DNA of 5,343 nt from JAOUEA01 sp040511595 (lineage in GTDB: Bacteria; Actinomycetota; UBA4738; HRBIN12), in contig JBEVGU010000081.1 of NCBI GenBank assembly GCA_040511595.1, positions 1 through 5,343 of the forward strand, in the 5' to 3' direction. A program made the position numbers and the translations under genes. The notes beneath the pieces were generated by a model. It worked only from the letters and a program-made list of their open reading frames with translations, did no database searches and was not told where the DNA came from. Positions 4,437-5,343 of this stretch are shown one piece after another (positions within the stretch are counted from its first letter, which is position 1; each line of letters begins with the position of its first letter).

Positions 4437-5343
4437 CCGACCTCATGGAGGCCGTCACCGGCCTGGCGAAACGCCGGGGCATCGCGTTCCAGTCCGCGGA
4501 GATCTACGGCGGGCTGCGCTCGTCATGGGACTACGGCCCGCTCGGGGTCGAGCTCCGGCGGAACATCCGCAACGCGTGGTGGCGCTCGACCGTCCAACTG
4601 CGCGACGACGTGGTCGGGGTCGAGGCCGCCATCGTCACGAGCCCTCGGGTCTGGGAGGCGAGCGGGCACCTCGAGACGTTCCACGATCCGCTCGTCGAGT
4701 GCACGAGCTGCCACCAGCGCTGGCGGGAGGACCACCTCGAAGCCGACGCGAACGGCATCGTCACATGCCCGAACTGCGGCGGGGCCGAGTTCACCGAGCC
4801 GAAGCAGTTCAACCTGATGCTGAAGACCTTCCTCGGGCCGATCGAGGACGACGACGCGGTCGCCTACCTGCGCCCCGAGACCGCGCAGGGCATGTTCGTG
4901 AACTTCTCGGCGATCCAGACCGTCTCGCGCAAGAAGCTCCCGTTCGGCATCGCCCAGATCGGCAAGTCGTTCCGCAACGAGATCACGCCTGGGAACTTCA
5001 TCTTCCGCACGCGTGAGTTCGAGCAGATGGAGATGGAGTTCTTCGTCGAGCCGGGCACGGACGACGAGTGGTTCGAGTACTGGGTCGAGCAACGGATGCA
5101 GTGGTACCTCGACCTCGGCCTCTCGAAGGAGAAGTTGCGGCTGCGCCCCCACCAGCCGGATGAGCTCGCGCATTACGCGAAGGCCGCGACCGATGTGGAG
5201 TACGAGTTCCCGTTCGGGTGGCAGGAGCTTGAGGGCATCGCGAACCGCACCGACTACGACCTGCGTGCCCATCAGGAAGCCAGCGGCGAGGACCTCGCGT
5301 ACTTCGATCAGGAGAAGGGGGAGCGCTACCTTCCGTACGTCGT
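4433..5343 (+). CDS. glyS: Glycyl-tRNA synthetase, class II dimeric type (partial, runs off window)
   Basis: Attaches glycine to tRNA-Gly in the cytoplasm. The first 303 codons are present, and the family is usually about 460 residues, so the anticodon-binding C-terminal domain lies beyond the window. It is the single-chain homodimeric type, not the alpha2-beta2 GlyQ/GlyS type. The N-terminus has the KRRGIAFQSAEIYGG and DYGPLGVELRRNI segments (13-46), then the motif 1 region ending GHLETFHDPLVEC (78-90). A zinc ribbon insertion is formed by C90-x2-C93 and C112-x2-C115. RPETAQGMFVNF lies at 147-158, and the motif 2 block FRNEITPGNFIFRTREFEQME at 180-200 carries the active-site arginines. The glycine-pocket segment GWQELEGIANRTDYDL is at 262-277. 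ATG 4433 matches the family N-terminus and has AAGGGAG 10 nt upstream; the preceding ATG 4425 is out of frame and stops at once. It follows uppS by 116 nt, probably with its own promoter. The frame is clean to the window edge. Confidence 0.95.
   Translation, partial: MTDLMEAVTGLAKRRGIAFQSAEIYGGLRSSWDYGPLGVELRRNIRNAWWRSTVQLRDDVVGVEAAIVTSPRVWEASGHLETFHDPLVECTSCHQRWREDHLEADANGIVTCPNCGGAEFTEPKQFNLMLKTFLGPIEDDDAVAYLRPETAQGMFVNFSAIQTVSRKKLPFGIAQIGKSFRNEITPGNFIFRTREFEQMEMEFFVEPGTDDEWFEYWVEQRMQWYLDLGLSKEKLRLRPHQPDELAHYAKAATDVEYEFPFGWQELEGIANRTDYDLRAHQEASGEDLAYFDQEKGERYLPYV

Noticed and set aside
4523..5272. Minus-strand 249-codon frame opposite glyS
   Set aside because: It is antisense to an unmistakable glycyl-tRNA synthetase and is Leu/Arg/Val-rich without family features.
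1..5343. CRISPR array, tRNA, rRNA or insertion sequence
   Set aside because: No regularly spaced repeats, tRNA-like cloverleaf, rRNA segment, transposase or terminal inverted repeats were seen on either strand.

Overview
The window looks like a chromosomal segment of a high-GC Gram-positive bacterium. It most resembles Actinomycetota, probably outside the well-studied genera. The support is the strongly GC-biased third codon positions, frequent GTG starts, a leaderless-looking recO start preceded by a TANNNT -10 box, and the recO-uppS-glyS gene order, which from memory resembles the Mycobacterium and Streptomyces recO-uppS...glyS region. The UppS sequence (long N-terminal TEGH and FSTENWKR blocks) is also of actinobacterial type. 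I could not run a search, so the class-level assignment is open.

Layout, left to right. Positions 88-738 (+) encode a three-helix membrane protein of a family I know only as hypothetical. It converges on a two-gene minus-strand module: an McrB-like AAA+ ATPase (2256 down to 1273) overlapping a short DUF2357/McrC-like protein (1295 down to 777). A GC-rich hairpin at 759-775 separates the convergent genes. Upstream of the ATPase, also on the minus strand, is a 64-residue protein with a Cys/Cys/Cys/His zinc-knuckle motif (2583 down to 2389). A perfect 22-bp palindrome lies inside it. A divergent intergenic region (2584-2838) leads into the plus-strand housekeeping block: recO (2839-3579), uppS (3576-4316, GTGA overlap with recO) and the first 303 codons of glyS (from 4433, running off the window).

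The right half is ordinary core biology: recombinational repair (RecO), cell-wall lipid carrier synthesis (UppS) and tRNA charging (GlyRS). RecO and UppS are translationally coupled. GlyRS appears to have its own leader.

The left half is the accessory part. The McrB-like ATPase plus DUF2357 pair is the architecture of type IV (McrBC-type) restriction systems, but it is reduced. The ATPase has no room for an N-terminal recognition domain, and the DUF2357 protein ends before any PD-(D/E)XK nuclease domain. Either this is a decayed McrBC locus or a compact non-nuclease ATPase/adaptor pair. That module is the best candidate here for something not well described.
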